Source of the DNA: Cercis canadensis
Taxonomy: Eukaryota; Streptophyta; Magnoliopsida; Fabales; Fabaceae
Length of the DNA: 64,000 nucleotides
Reading direction: 5' to 3'
Assembly (NCBI GenBank): GCA_003255065.1
Contig: QAOA01005092.1
Span: 9,712-73,711, forward strand
The notes under the pieces were generated by a model that did not search any database, was not told the origin of the DNA, and saw only the letters and a program-made list of their open reading frames with translations. Below, one piece after another: positions 11,236 to 22,990 of this stretch. The position numbers were made by a program, and so were the translations under genes. Position 1 is the stretch's first letter; every line of letters begins with the position of its first letter.

Positions 11236-11866
11236 CAAGTTCATCGAGATTTTAAAGACATCTTTTGCAAGTTGATTTTCATTGTACGCTGGGTATGATT
11301 TTCATCAGGTATGAGGGGAAATTTAAAGCTCAAAGTGGTTTGACAAAGGATATGATGTGTTTGGATAAAAGAAAAAAAATAATCCTTTTTGGCATTTGAA
11401 TGTTGTCATGAAGGCTTATTGGAGTTATACCTTTCCCAATGGGGTTCATGAATTAGGAATTAAGAAATTACCTACTCTTTCAGGCTCAAAAGGGGTAAGT
11501 AAGGATACTCCACATGTTTTGAGATCAAAGAATGCCTCTAATCATTGAAAAAAGTTTGCTTATAGAGCTCAAAATTTTCTTGGAAAAATTTATCTTTTTG
11601 GGTCTTGAGTTTCCATCATTCTCAAATTTATTATTTTTGTATCAATTGCAACACCTCAAAGGAAAAACTCATTGAGGGGTTTTTTTTTTTTTTTTTTTTT
11701 TGAAGTATTCTGAAGGGAGGCATGCGAAATAGAATTAGAAAAGGAAAGATTGTGAATGGAAATAAATTATCATTGTATTAATAAAGTCAAATAAAATAAG
11801 ATGCAAATGGAAAGTAGACTCTACTAGCCTTGGAATTCAGCTAACTAGAGCATAATTGACATGATA
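11236..11866. other. Unassigned sequence before the assembly gap
   Basis: No gene recognised. A 22-base poly-T run is near 11680-11701. Sequence ends at the N run. Confidence 0.4.
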
Positions 11867-12239
11867 NNNNNNNNNNNNNNNNNNNNNNNNNNNNNNNNNN
11901 NNNNNNNNNNNNNNNNNNNNNNNNNNNNNNNNNNNNNNNNNNNNNNNNNNNNNNNNNNNNNNNNNNNNNNNNNNNNNNNNNNNNNNNNNNNNNNNNNNNN
12001 NNNNNNNNNNNNNNNNNNNNNNNNNNNNNNNNNNNNNNNNNNNNNNNNNNNNNNNNNNNNNNNNNNNNNNNNNNNNNNNNNNNNNNNNNNNNNNNNNNNN
12101 NNNNNNNNNNNNNNNNNNNNNNNNNNNNNNNNNNNNNNNNNNNNNNNNNNNNNNNNNNNNNNNNNNNNNNNNNNNNNNNNNNNNNNNNNNNNNNNNNNNN
12201 NNNNNNNNNNNNNNNNNNNNNNNNNNNNNNNNNNNNNNN
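11867..12239. other. Assembly gap (373 N)
   Basis: Run of N. It hides the left part of the second CACTA copy; a reading frame spanning it is meaningless. Confidence 1.
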
Positions 12240-13497
12240 AAAATCGCAGCAGTTAGGAGTGTTAGGATAACAAGCTGGGCAGACTATATCTCAATTTACA
12301 TATGCAATATAACTGAGAAAACTTAATTATCTAATCAATTCAAACGAGTATAAAAAATTTCCGGAATGCCGCTTAGACTTTATCAGCTAATTAAAAATTA
12401 GACTTTATAGAGAAACCCCCAACTTTGTTTCCCAAAATTTGTTAGTAAACCAACTTAGAGCCTCGGAATAAATACTATCCTAGCCAAAGTACAAACACCA
12501 ACAGTCAAAACAATTACTTCAAAAAAAAAAAAAAACTCTATTAACAGTTTATTTATGGTGAACCAATGCCCACATACAACAATCCGCCCAATGAAAAACC
12601 CAGAAAAGTACAAGCTTGCAAGTATTAAACCCTAACATTATCAGTTTCGTATCCTTTCACTATCTCACACATTCTCGGATACCAAACAAAAAGGAAGGAC
12701 TAAAACTCTCCACAACCATACTGAATAATAATCCACTACACTAACTCAAACTGAAAAAATACTGAACCAGTATTCTAATTGCCCTCCATTCTCGCCCTTC
12801 CCAGTTAGGCAAAATGAAATTGAGGAGAAAGTAAAACGAAAACATCCCCTGACCTCTTCCTTAGATCCGGTGCCATAGAAGGCAGCAACAGTGGCATCGA
12901 GCAAGGGCACATCAATCGGCTGGCTCAAATCTCTAAGCTTCTCGGCCGCCATAGTGAAGAATCACCCACCCACCATAGGGGACTCACACACTGATAAACC
13001 CTAGAATCTGTACGGCCACCAAAAATGCTAGAAGAGAAGGAAAAAGAAAAAAAAAAACAATGATTCTAGAAGTAGAAGAGAAGAGGAGAATTAAGAGCGC
13101 AAAAGATTCTAGAGGGATTTGGTTTGAGACAGCAAGGGAGCGAGGGAGAGGAGGCTTAGACTTTTATATAGAGACAGAGAAATAAAAAAGACAGCTTGAA
13201 TTTGAAGCTGAGTTGGGGATGGTAACTTCGAAAAAATTTAAAAAAAAAAGTTGGAAAAAATTCTAACGGTATATTCCGTTGGAATATTCCGTTGAAATTC
13301 TTCAAAATAAAAAATTTAGACTTTCCAACGGTAATTCTGACGGAAAATTCTAACGGTAATGTAATTCCGTTGGAATTTCCATTGGAATTTTAACAAAATT
13401 TGTTCCGTTGGAATTTCCATTAGAATTTTTAGAAAATTCCAACGGTATTTTTTTCCGTTGGAATTTTCCGTTAGAAAACTGTCTTTTTCTTGTAGTG
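12240..13497. mobile_element. Second, partial Pack-CACTA copy (right end)
   Basis: Matches 9996-11235 along its length with scattered substitutions and small indels, so it is a diverged copy and not an assembly duplicate. It ends in TTTTTCTTGTAGTG at 13497 with the same subterminal repeats and carries exportin-1 exon 1. The left part is lost in the N gap. Its right flank (CAATAGGCTAAAAC) is LINE sequence also found uninterrupted at 17107, so this copy inserted into a LINE. Confidence 0.85.
12854..12952 (-). pseudogene. XPO1: Captured exportin-1 first exon, copy 2
   Basis: Same 33-codon exon as at 10609-10707, from ATG at 12952 to a GT donor, with an unchanged peptide despite nearby substitutions. 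The change from GTTAGG to GTCAGG lies just after the donor. As in copy 1, no other exportin exons follow. Confidence 0.85.
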
Positions 13498-13875
13498 CAA
13501 TAGGCTAAAACTAATTCTTCCTTCAGTAATTTCTTTAAACATAGCGCTTTACTTTAGAATCACCAAATTTTAGAGAATGTGTTGGTAGCTTACGAGCTTA
13601 TTCATGCTCTAAAAAGTAGAAGCTCAAGGAAGGAGGGTTATATGGCCTTGAAACTTGACATGAGTAAGTCTTATGATCGTGTAGAGTGGGCTTTCCTTGA
13701 AGCTATGATGAGGAAGTTGGGGTTTGTAGAGAGATGGGTAGCTCTTATCATGTCTTGTGTTTTCACTGTATCTTCTTCAATGATTCTAAATGGTACCCAA
13801 CATGGCTTGATAATTCCGGAGAGGGGCTTAAGACAAGGAGATCATCTATCTCCTTATCTGTTGGTATTTCATTAA
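13498..13875 (+). mobile_element. LINE-L1 reverse transcriptase fragment
   Basis: Translates to ILENVLVAYELIHAL, GYMALKLDMSKSYDRVEW, AMMRKLGFVERWV and then GLRQGDHLSPYL. These are central reverse-transcriptase motifs of plant L1-type non-LTR elements (the first catalytic Asp region KLDMSKAYDRVEW and RQGDPLSPYL). It is about 90 % like the copy at 17150-17470. Truncated at both sides: the CACTA end at the left, AT-rich DNA at the right. Confidence 0.85.
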
Positions 13876-14560
13876 AAATAAATATATTATACTATAAGAT
13901 TAATGCCCCAATGGTTATATATGTTACAACTTCTCTTCTCTCTATTTTTATTGTGTTTAAAAGCTTTTGTTATTAGTCTTAAAGTTATTCAATTTTTGCA
14001 ATGTAACTACATTATAAAATGCTTTGAAGTACTTTAATTGGTTGAATGGTTTTGGCTTTTATTTGGCTATTTTCATTGTGCTTTGTTTCTTTGTTTTAAA
14101 AGCTTATAATATTTATTTAATTGTGGCTAACAGCTAGAATTTGAAAAGGTGGTTCACTACACTATATATATGTGTATGTGCTTCTTCAATTTGTATGAGA
14201 TACATTTGTAAGTGCAACCTAATTGTAGTGTGTTCATATTATTTGTTTATATTGTGTAAGTAAACACTTGGGTAGAGAAGAGTGTTGGAGAGAGTCCTTT
14301 CCTCTTATTTGTGCAGAATATTGGAGGATAAACGGTGTGGCTACCGGACTGTTGTATCCTGGAGGCAATGCGTCTAGAACTCGCTACACCTGGTGGATAT
14401 ACTAAAAATCACGTGCGAGAGGCGTGGATTGTCTTAAAGAAAGCGAGATACCCGTGCCTCATCCTGGTGCCACATATCCAATTTTCTCTAACCTATTGTT
14501 ATTATTTGTATTTTATTTTCTATTTTGTAGGCTTGGGAACAACAATTTTAAGACAAATTC
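13876..14560. other. AT-rich DNA, possibly LTR/leader of the adjacent copia
   Basis: No coding exon seen. It precedes a plus-strand copia gag by the usual leader distance, so part of it may be an LTR. No matching second LTR is present to test this. Confidence 0.3.
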
Positions 14561-14579
14561 AAATCTAGACTTATTTCCC

Positions 14580-15055
14580 ATGGATCCTACACTCAAACGA
14601 AATGGAGGTGTTGCTGATCTCAACAAGCCTTTCAAGTTCACGGGTGTTCACTTCAATTGATGGAAGAGAAAAGTTTTTTTCTACTTGAACCTTTTGAAGG
14701 TGTCTTATGTTCTCTTAGAATCAAATCCTAAAAAGACATCTATTGATGGGATGAGCGATACAGAAAAAGAGCTACATGGTGAAAAAATAGCAAAGTGGGA
14801 GAAGGATGAATTCCATTGTCGCTATTATTTACTAAATTGTTTATCTGATGAATTTTATGATTATTATGAAAGGATTTACTTCACTACAAAGAAAATTTGG
14901 AATGCCTTGCAGAAAAAAATATGATACAGAGGATGCTGGTGCAAAGAAATATGTTGCAAGTCGTTTCTTACGTTATCAAATGATGGATAATCTTTCTGTT
15001 GTGGAGCATGCTCAAGAATTTCAAATGCTTACACATGAAGTGAAATCAGGAGTTG
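14580..15055 (+). pseudogene. Ty1/copia gag fragment (plus strand)
   Basis: ATG at 14580 opens MDPTLKRNGGVADLNKPFKF, a TGA replaces the codon before [12 protein letters not shown], and the text continues with [54 protein letters not shown] and [14 protein letters not shown]. This is the UBN2-type copia Gag (nucleocapsid precursor) pattern. Interrupted by the internal stop and a frameshift near 14920, then cut off where the antisense gag begins near 15050. Confidence 0.8.
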
Positions 15056-16046
15056 ACTATATTGTTCAGTGGAAAATTGGAGAGCAGAAGAAGAAGCATT
15101 GTTCTGAGAATTCTCAATTGATTCTCCTTGAATTGATCCAAAAAGTTTCTTAGGCCTTTGAAACTTGAAATTAGCAAGATAACCATGAAGTTTATAACAC
15201 CTGTCCTTTGTATGTCCTGGTTTCTTGCAATAGTTGCAAGTAACATTTGATTTCTTGTTCAGATCATACCTTTGAGGTGTGTAATTGTTCCTTCCAGTGT
15301 TTGCATTAATTGCAATAATATCACTTGAGAAAGGAACAATAGGTGAAGAAATTTCTTTATGTTTTTCTTCACGAATGAGAATAGCATAGGCTTGATTGTT
15401 GGTTGTCAGAGGGGACATCATAAGAATGTGACCCCTAACAATTGAAAAGGCATCATTAAGCACCATAAGCAATTGGAATAATTTTTTATCCTCAAAGTAT
15501 TTGTCCAAGATTTTCGTAGAACCATAAGAACATTCAGAAACAACTTGGAAATTTTTCAATTCGTCCCAAATTCTCTTAATTTTGGTGTAATAAGAAGAGA
15601 CATTATTTGCTCCTTGAGAAATTGAGAATAATTCTTTTTGAATTTGATAAACCAGAGAGCCATTGGCTCATTCAAAATGTTCAATGAGTTCAGACCACAT
15701 TTCTTGTGCAGTAGAAATGTAAATCACACTTTCAGCAAGCATTCAAAATCCAACTAATTACCATGAAATTACAGCGATTCCAGACACCCAACAAGGAAGA
15801 AATAGATGCTGGCTTCTGCACTTCACCATTGATGAACCCTAGCTTGTTCTTTGCAGAAAGAGCAATCACCATTGCTCATTTCCAGGCATGAAAACCTCTT
15901 CCATCAAATTGCTTGGAGACAAGCACAACACCAGGATTATCTGAGGAGTGTAAATACAAAGGATTTGAAGAATCAACCACATTGTCTTCAGAGTTACCAG
16001 AACTTCCATGGGAGGGATTACCAGAATGCAAAGGATTATTTGCCAT
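15050..16046 (-). pseudogene. Ty1/copia gag with zinc knuckle (minus strand)
   Basis: Minus-strand ATG at 16046 (MANNPLHSGNPS) leads through SDNPGVVLVSKQFDG and [20 protein letters not shown], then several stops. An open stretch at 15559-15050 follows with RGHILMMSPL, AYAILIREEKHKEI and a CCHC zinc knuckle (CNYCKKPGHTKDRCYKLHG). Function would be RNA packaging in virus-like particles. The 3' end (protease onward) is missing. The LTR at 16148-16405 belongs to it and is shared with the element at 60042. Confidence 0.85.
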
Positions 16047-16147
16047 GTCTTCAAAACTCAGAAAAATTCAGAAAATAGGAGAAGAAACAAGAAGAATGAT
16101 CAGAAGAGATGCAAGTAAGGATCAAGCTACAAGAAGCTCTAATACCA

Positions 16148-16405
16148 TGAAATCAAATTTGAGCAGAGAAGCAGTTGAAAGAGAGAAGGTTGAGAACAAG
16201 AGAGAGAGAAAATGATTTCCATGTTATTACTGAATGAAGAGCAAAGAGTACATATATAGAAAGGCTAAACTACTCCTAACAAACTGAACTAACTAATTAC
16301 AGGAATAGACTAACTATGGGCTTAACTGAATACGGCCCATTAACTAATCAAGGCCCATGAAAAATATAACTAATAACTAACTAACTAATATAACTAATAC
16401 TAACA
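16148..16405 (-). mobile_element. Copia LTR (5' LTR of the minus-strand gag element)
   Basis: Begins TGAAATC and ends TAACA. A degenerate primer-binding site (GCTCTAATACCA on plus, 16136-16147) abuts it on the gag side. About 240 bp are closely matched at 60042-60293, including the GAGAGAGAGAAAATGATTT and TAACTAACTAAC tracts, so both loci hold one family. Confidence 0.8.
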
Positions 16406-18080
16406 GAGTTACATTTGGGCATGCAGGGAGAAATATCCATCATTTGCAAGGAAGGTTACAAGCAGTAAAGGCACAGCGGCCAAGTGTTGAAACTATCCAG
16501 CTCATAAAAAACCTTGAATCACAACTTAATGAAGTTCTGATTAGGGAAGAGTCAATGTTGAAGCAGAGGTCCCGTGTTCAATGGTTACGAGAAGGTGATA
16601 AGAATACACCATTTTTTCATCAAAGAGCCACCAACAGGAGAAAGAAAAATATTGTGACGAAGCTCAAAGATGATGAGGGGAATTGGCCGCAAGACTTTGA
16701 TAAACTCGGTAACATTGCCATTAATTATTTCTCAAAAAAAATTTTGTCCTCAAATCCTAAGGACTTCTCTACAGTGACTGATACAGTTGAATAGAAAGTA
16801 ACAGAAGCCATGAATAACTTTCTCCTTGCCAATTTCACGAGAGTAGAGATTAGAGAAGCTGTGTTTCATATGGGTGCGACTACAGCTCCTTGTCTGGATG
16901 GTTTTCCAACACTTCTCTACCAAAAATATTGACATTTGGAAGGGGAAGATGTGTCAGGCCTTATGCTGATTTTCTTAAATTATAACACACCTATTGATGA
17001 GCTGAATTATACCCACGCGGTTCTCGTAAATACTCCAGAAAGTATGGTGCAGTTTCATCCTATTAATTTACGTAATGTTATCTACAACATTATTGCTAGT
17101 GTTAGCCAATAGGCTAAAACTAATTCTTCCTTCAGTAAATTCTTTAAACATTGCGCTTTAGTTCAGAATCGCCAAATTTTAGAGAATGTGTTGGTAGCTT
17201 ACGAGCTTATTCATGCTCTCAAAAGTAGACGCTCAAGGAAGTAGGGTTATATGGCCTTGAAGCTTGACATGAGTAAGTTTTATGATCTTGTAATGGGCTT
17301 TTCTTGAAGCTATGATGAGGAAGTTGGGGTTTGCAGAGAGATGGGTAGCTCTTATCGTATATTGTGTTTCCACTGTATCTTCTTCTATGATTCTAAATGG
17401 TACCCAACATGGCGTGATAATTCCGGAGAGGGGCTTAAGACAAGGAGATCCTCTATCTCCTTATTTGTATCTAATATGTGCAGAGGGGATAAGTTGCCTT
17501 TTGAATGATGGAGAACCTCAAAATGGAATTGTGGGTGTTCGAGTTTGTAGAGATGTCCCTATGGTAACTCACCTATATATATATATTCTTTTTTGCAGAT
17601 GATAGACTCATGTTTTCTTAGGCCATGATGGAAGAGGGTGTCGAACTTAAAAGAATTTTAGTGGACTATAAAGCGTGTTCAGGACAAAAAGTAAATTTTC
17701 AGAAAACATCCATATACTTCAGCCTGAATTGTATGGCAAGAGAACACTCTTCTATTATGAAGCTTCTTGGGTTGACCACAGTTGCTTTTGACGAAAAGGG
17801 CTACCGACAATGGTGGGGAGAAAAAAAATGATTCTTTTCAATCTTTAAAGGAAGGGTGTGGAAAAGGTTTTAGGGGTGGCATGAGAAATTGCTTTCAAAA
17901 GTAGGGAAGGAAGTTTTGATCAATGCAGTAGCACTTGCAATTCCTACAAACACAATGAACTCTATTAGATTTTCTAATTCTCTTCGCCGGGAGCTCTGTC
18001 AATTGATGGCAAAATTCTAGTGGTGTCACTCTTGGGAAACAAAAAAAATTCATTGGCTTTCCCCTTACCAGACTCCCAAT
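16406..18080 (+). mobile_element. LINE-L1 pol, degenerate
   Basis: The pre-RT region has SRVQWLREGDKNTPFFHQRA (16560-16630), the hallmark linker between endonuclease and RT of plant L1 elements. RT motifs follow: RQILENVLVAYELIHAL (about 17160), KLDMSKFYD (17260), GLRQGDPLSPYLYLICAEG (17430-17490) and FFADDRLMFS with the catalytic ADD (about 17588-17617), then KACSGQKVNFQKTSIYFS. Stops at 16792, 17240 and 17617 plus frameshifts make it inactive. No endonuclease domain or poly-A tail was identified. Confidence 0.88.
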
Positions 18081-18430
18081 AGCTCCCGCTATGTATTTAG
18101 AAAGTAAATGCTATTATTGAGAACATTTTTTTTTATTTAAGAATTGAATTTGATAACACTTCTAAAAGTGAGATCAAAATAGGATTTTTGTTCCCTTTCA
18201 TCATATATATGAGAAATGATAGGGCAGAAACACTTAAATATGTGGGGAATCAAATAACATGTAGCTGAATAATACTAAGGTTATCTTTAAGGTTTATGAG
18301 TTCCATATTTAAACGCAGAGTCATAGTTACCAAAAAAATATGTGTGGAGCAAATGTTTGTATACTTCTCAATTCTCACTACTCTAATATATTCATTAATA
18401 AAAAAAATCATTAATACCAAAAAAAAATAT
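18081..18430. other. 5' flank of the first kaurene synthase-like gene
   Basis: AT-rich, no coding content recognised. Presumed upstream region of the gene starting at 18505. Confidence 0.4.
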
Positions 18431-18437
18431 TATAAAT
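18431..18437 (+). promoter_or_regulatory. Candidate TATA box, first KS-like gene
   Basis: TATAAAT 74 bp before the inferred start codon at 18505. Prediction only. Confidence 0.35.
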
Positions 18438-21218
18438 GCATGCATGATAGCACATCCCCTAATATGTGTCTAATATGTACTCAGCTAAGATATCTCATAC
18501 CATCATGTCTCTCTCTGGCCCCAACATCTCTCCTAAGCTCACAGCTTCCTCCACTTCAGGTTTCATCTATATCTATCTGCTGCCGGAGTTAAACGCTTTC
18601 TTTCTTGGCACTAGGCTGGGAACGAGTATTGTTATTTCGACCATTGCACATCTTACCATTGTTCACTACTGCAAATTCAGGCCACGCAAATTTAAAGCTT
18701 GATCTACATAATTTAATTTTTTTCTGTACTGCATTTTCAGATTTCATATTACTTTTTTACCATTTTGTTTTTTGAATGATGGAGTAAACATTTCTTCTAG
18801 TAAAAATGTACCACATTCAAATAAGCTTAGAGAGTCAATTTCTCTGTTTGGAACACAAGCTTTGTCATGCATATATTACATCTTTAAGAATATTAATGTC
18901 ATTTGTTTTTCTTCGTTTATTGGCAGCTGCTAGACAGGTTGGATCAGATGGAGAGAACAAAATTCAGAGTAAATCTTTTGTATGATATCTACTTTCTGTT
19001 CCCCAGCATTTCTTTTCTTAGCAACAAGAAGGAGAAAAAAATAAAATGGTGGATTCTATTACTTGCAGTGCCTGGAGAGAACTAAAGAAAGAATAAAGAA
19101 GATATTGGGTAAGGTTGAACTCTCTGTTTCTGCATATGACACTGCTTGGGTGGCAATGATCCCTTCTGCAAATTCTCCACAATACCCTTTATTCCCTCAA
19201 TGCCTAAATTGGTTACTGGAAAATCAACTCTTTGATGGCTCTTGGGGTTCTCACGATCGCCATCCATTGTTAATGCAAGATACTATCTCATCAACCTTAG
19301 CATGTGTACTTGCACTAAAGCAATGGGGTATTAGTGAAGAACAGATTAATAGAGGTATTTATTAGTCATCTGCATGCTAAAGTTTTGTCCATGTCTTTTA
19401 ATTAACAAAATTTTTTTGTCCATTGCTCTCGAATAATAAGATTAATTTTTCCATCAATTATTGTAGGTCTTCAATTTATCGAGTCAAGCTTTGCTTCAGT
19501 TGATGATGAGAAACAATGTTCTCCAATTGGATTTGATATAATATTTCCTTCTTTGATTGAGCGTGCTCACAGATTGGAGTTAAAACTTCCTCTTGGTGGA
19601 AGAAATTTAGACACATTTACTCATAAGAGAGAGTTGGAGCTCAAAAGGTATTCTTATTCTTTTCTATATCCTCTTTGAATTGGTTAATATTAAGTTTTAT
19701 TTCAAATTTATATTGACGTGGGCAAATTTTTTTCCCCTTTCTTGGTACAAAAAGCTATGACAATATTTTTAATCCTCTGAGTTGAATGACAATCAGATAG
19801 CTGTATCGTTTTGAATAAATTCTAGAAAGTGAATTTGTCTTTTCTTTTTATTTATTTTCTTATTTTGGATATGTGGTGAGGCTGATGTTTCAACTCAAAA
19901 CCTCATGCAAAGTATCCAAAGCCTTTAATTACCATGTGGTTTGAAACAAAACTGTTTCTAATCCTATTTACTTACCTTAGGCTGGGTACGCAATATAGAA
20001 GGGTGGAGAGCATATCAAGCATACATTTCAGAAGGCTTTGGGAAGGCTCAGAACTAGAAAATGGTTATGAAATATCAAAGAAAGAATGGATGTCTATTCA
20101 ATTCACCAGCTACCACAGCAGCTGCTTTTTCTCACCTTAAGAATCCTCATTGTCTTAATTATCTCCATTCACTGTTAGACAAATTTGGCAACGCTGGTTT
20201 GTTTCTTCCATAAAATTGTCTTCTGTTTATTTTTCTTTTAATTACAGTTCTCTAACATCAATTTTTTTTTTTTTGTCAGTTCCAACAGTTTATCCTTTCG
20301 ATATATATGCTCGCTTCTATATGGTTGACAGCCTTGACAAGTTGGGTATTGATTGCCATTTTAGAGAGGAAATCAGAAGCATATTGGATGTAACTTACAG
20401 GTAAGGTTTTATTCCTAAATAATTGTCTTTAGTTAAATAATTGTTTTGTCCTCATTGATTCAATTTTTCAACAAACGGATTCTGGCTGCAAGGGGAGGAA
20501 GATATATTTTTAGAACCTGCCACTTGTGCCATGGCATTTTGATTGCTACGCCTTCACGGATATGATGTTTCTTCAGGTTTTCTGTCATTTCTAACGCTCA
20601 AATTGTTTAGACTTTTAAATTTCTATGTGGCAAAAGGTAAAATCAGTTTTCATTTTCGTGAGTTGTAGCTGCACTGAGTCAGTATTCAGAAGAAAACTTC
20701 TCCAATTCCCTTCAGGGATATTTAAAGGATGTTGAATCAGTTTTGGAGCTATATAATGCTTCACAATTAATTATACATTCAGATGAATCAGTTTTGGAGG
20801 AATTAAAGTCCTGGACAAGACATTTCCTGAAGCAAGAATTGTCTCATAGAGCAGCAGAACAAGATCATTGTCCTTATAAACATGTTCATGATGAGGTATT
20901 CGTTTACTCTTGTACAATAAAATTCAACTATGAACTTTGAATTCCTACATTCCTCAAAATAATTCTTGCAAACTGCGTTCTTTTGGTTTGTCAGGTAAAT
21001 CATGCTCTGCGGTTTCCTTATGACTCTAATTTGGATCGTCTGTTACACCAGAGATCTATCGAACTTTACAATGTAGGTCAGAAAAGGATTTCAAAAACTT
21101 CATATAGGTATACTTCTGGTTGTTTCTTTCCCCTCTTTCAAAACTAAGAAACTTGTATATATAGGCTGGTGTGAGTTACTTGTCCTATGGCTCTTCTTCC
21201 CTTAGTTCTTTGAACCTT

Positions 21219-22985
21219 GGAAACGAAGAATTCCTAAAGCTGGCAATGGAAGACTTCAACATCATCCAATCAATGCATTGCGAGGAATACAAACAATTTA
21301 ATAGGTGAGAATCTTCATGTAATTTCAAGAACTAGGAGGTAATATTGATTTTTTTTTTTGCACAAGTTAATATTTGTGTGGCATGCACGACTAGAGATTC
21401 TAGGTTATGTCGTACTAACAATTCCCTCCAAAATAATTCTTTGTTGAATTCATTATTAATTTAATATTGAGCTATAGATCTCAAAATAAGCAAGTTGGTA
21501 GGTTGGAACTCGATCCAGAGGAACTCCCAATTAAAAGCATGGTACATGACTCATTGGACTATTCTTCACAGTCTTGTTAATTTCATTATTACATGTATTA
21601 TGTCAAGAACAGATTCAACCTAAAAACTTAAGCTTTTAAGTGAAAGCTCATAAATAATTTTATATCTAATATGTCATTGCACGCGAAAAGCTCTTGAAGC
21701 TTGAAGTATGAACAAAGTACAGACCCACGTATATCATGTGCTGAAATTTTAATTTAATTAATTGAGAAAGTAGGGCCGGAAGGTTCGATCTCCTAACCGT
21801 TTGGTCACAGAGGCTCTGATATCATCTTATAAACAGATTCAACTTAAAAGTTTAAGCTTTTAGATGAAGGTCCATAAATAATTTTATATCTAATACATTA
21901 ATGAAGTTCCTACTTGTTTGATCCCAATTAACTTAATGATTAACTTCCCCTCCCCATAAGTAGGGGGGTTGTGGAGAGTAGATTGGACAAACTAGAGTTT
22001 GGCAGACAGAAACAGGTTTATTGCTACTTGACTGCTGCAGCAACATTACCCTCACCGGAACTTTCTGATGTTCGCGTATCATGGGCGAAAAATACATTGT
22101 TTATAGCGATTATTGATTATCTATTTGATGTATGGGGTTCTGAAGAAGAACAGAGAAATCTTGTTCAATTGGTTGAAGTATGTTCATCATTAATTACTTT
22201 CATTACCCTTGATTAATTATTCATAGAATGTCCATTTTCTAGTGAGTAATGTGTTATGAAAATTGAACCACAGGTGGCATGTAGATATAAGCAAAGAGTG
22301 TTGTTCAGAGCGAGTTGAGGTATTATTTTCAACACTTCAAGACACAATTTGTGAGATTGCAGATAAAGCATACAAGTTGCAGGGACGAAGTGTGATGAGC
22401 CACCTAATTGAAATTGTCAGAAAGATTATTCATTTTGTTCCCTTGACTATGTTCAGTTCATTATTTTTGCAAATTCTAGTTCCAGAATGTGTTAGCTTAA
22501 CCATGTTCTATTTGCATTGCAGTGGTTGGATTTGTTGCAATCTTGGTTGAAGGAAACAGAATGGTCGAAAAGCAAGTATGTGCCAAAAATAGATGAGTAT
22601 ATGGCAAATGCATGGGTATCAGCTGCGGTTGGACCTAATGTAATCCCAGTACTCTATCTTATTGGACCTAAGCTTTCTAAGGAGACTGTTCAAAGTGCTG
22701 AATACAACTCTCTGTTTGAGCTCACTAGCATTATTGGGCGTCTCCTCAATGATATTAACAGTTTTAAGGTGCATCACTTCCTCTCTCTCCTCCCAAACCC
22801 TACTCCAAAAATTAATAAAGCAATTGCTTAAAGGCTTTCATTTGATCTCGATTATGGCAACATTATTTCTCTAATCATTTTTTATGATAAAGATATAGAT
22901 GAAATGAGAGTTGTAACTGTCAAAAAGATAAGTATATAAGAGAGGTATATATAATATTATTTAGACACACACACAGATATATATA
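21219..22985 (+). repeat. Internal tandem duplication of KS exons 10-13, unit 1
   Basis: The unit runs from within exon 10 (GAAACGAAGAATTCC) to a TA/CA-rich microsatellite after exon 13 and is repeated directly as unit 2. The units differ by many substitutions and indels, so this is a real, aged duplication. Unit 1 lacks two bases at the end of exon 11 (GAA for GAGAA) and has G in place of the Trp codon at the start of exon 11. Confidence 0.88.
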
Positions 22986-22990
22986 TATAA

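Noticed and set aside
6600-11300. CRISPR-like repeat arrays suggested by regular short repeats
   Set aside because: The repeats are inverted and irregularly spaced subterminal motifs of plant CACTA elements; the genome is eukaryotic.
11861-12256. 131-codon open frame consisting almost wholly of X
   Set aside because: It spans the N gap and has no sequence content.
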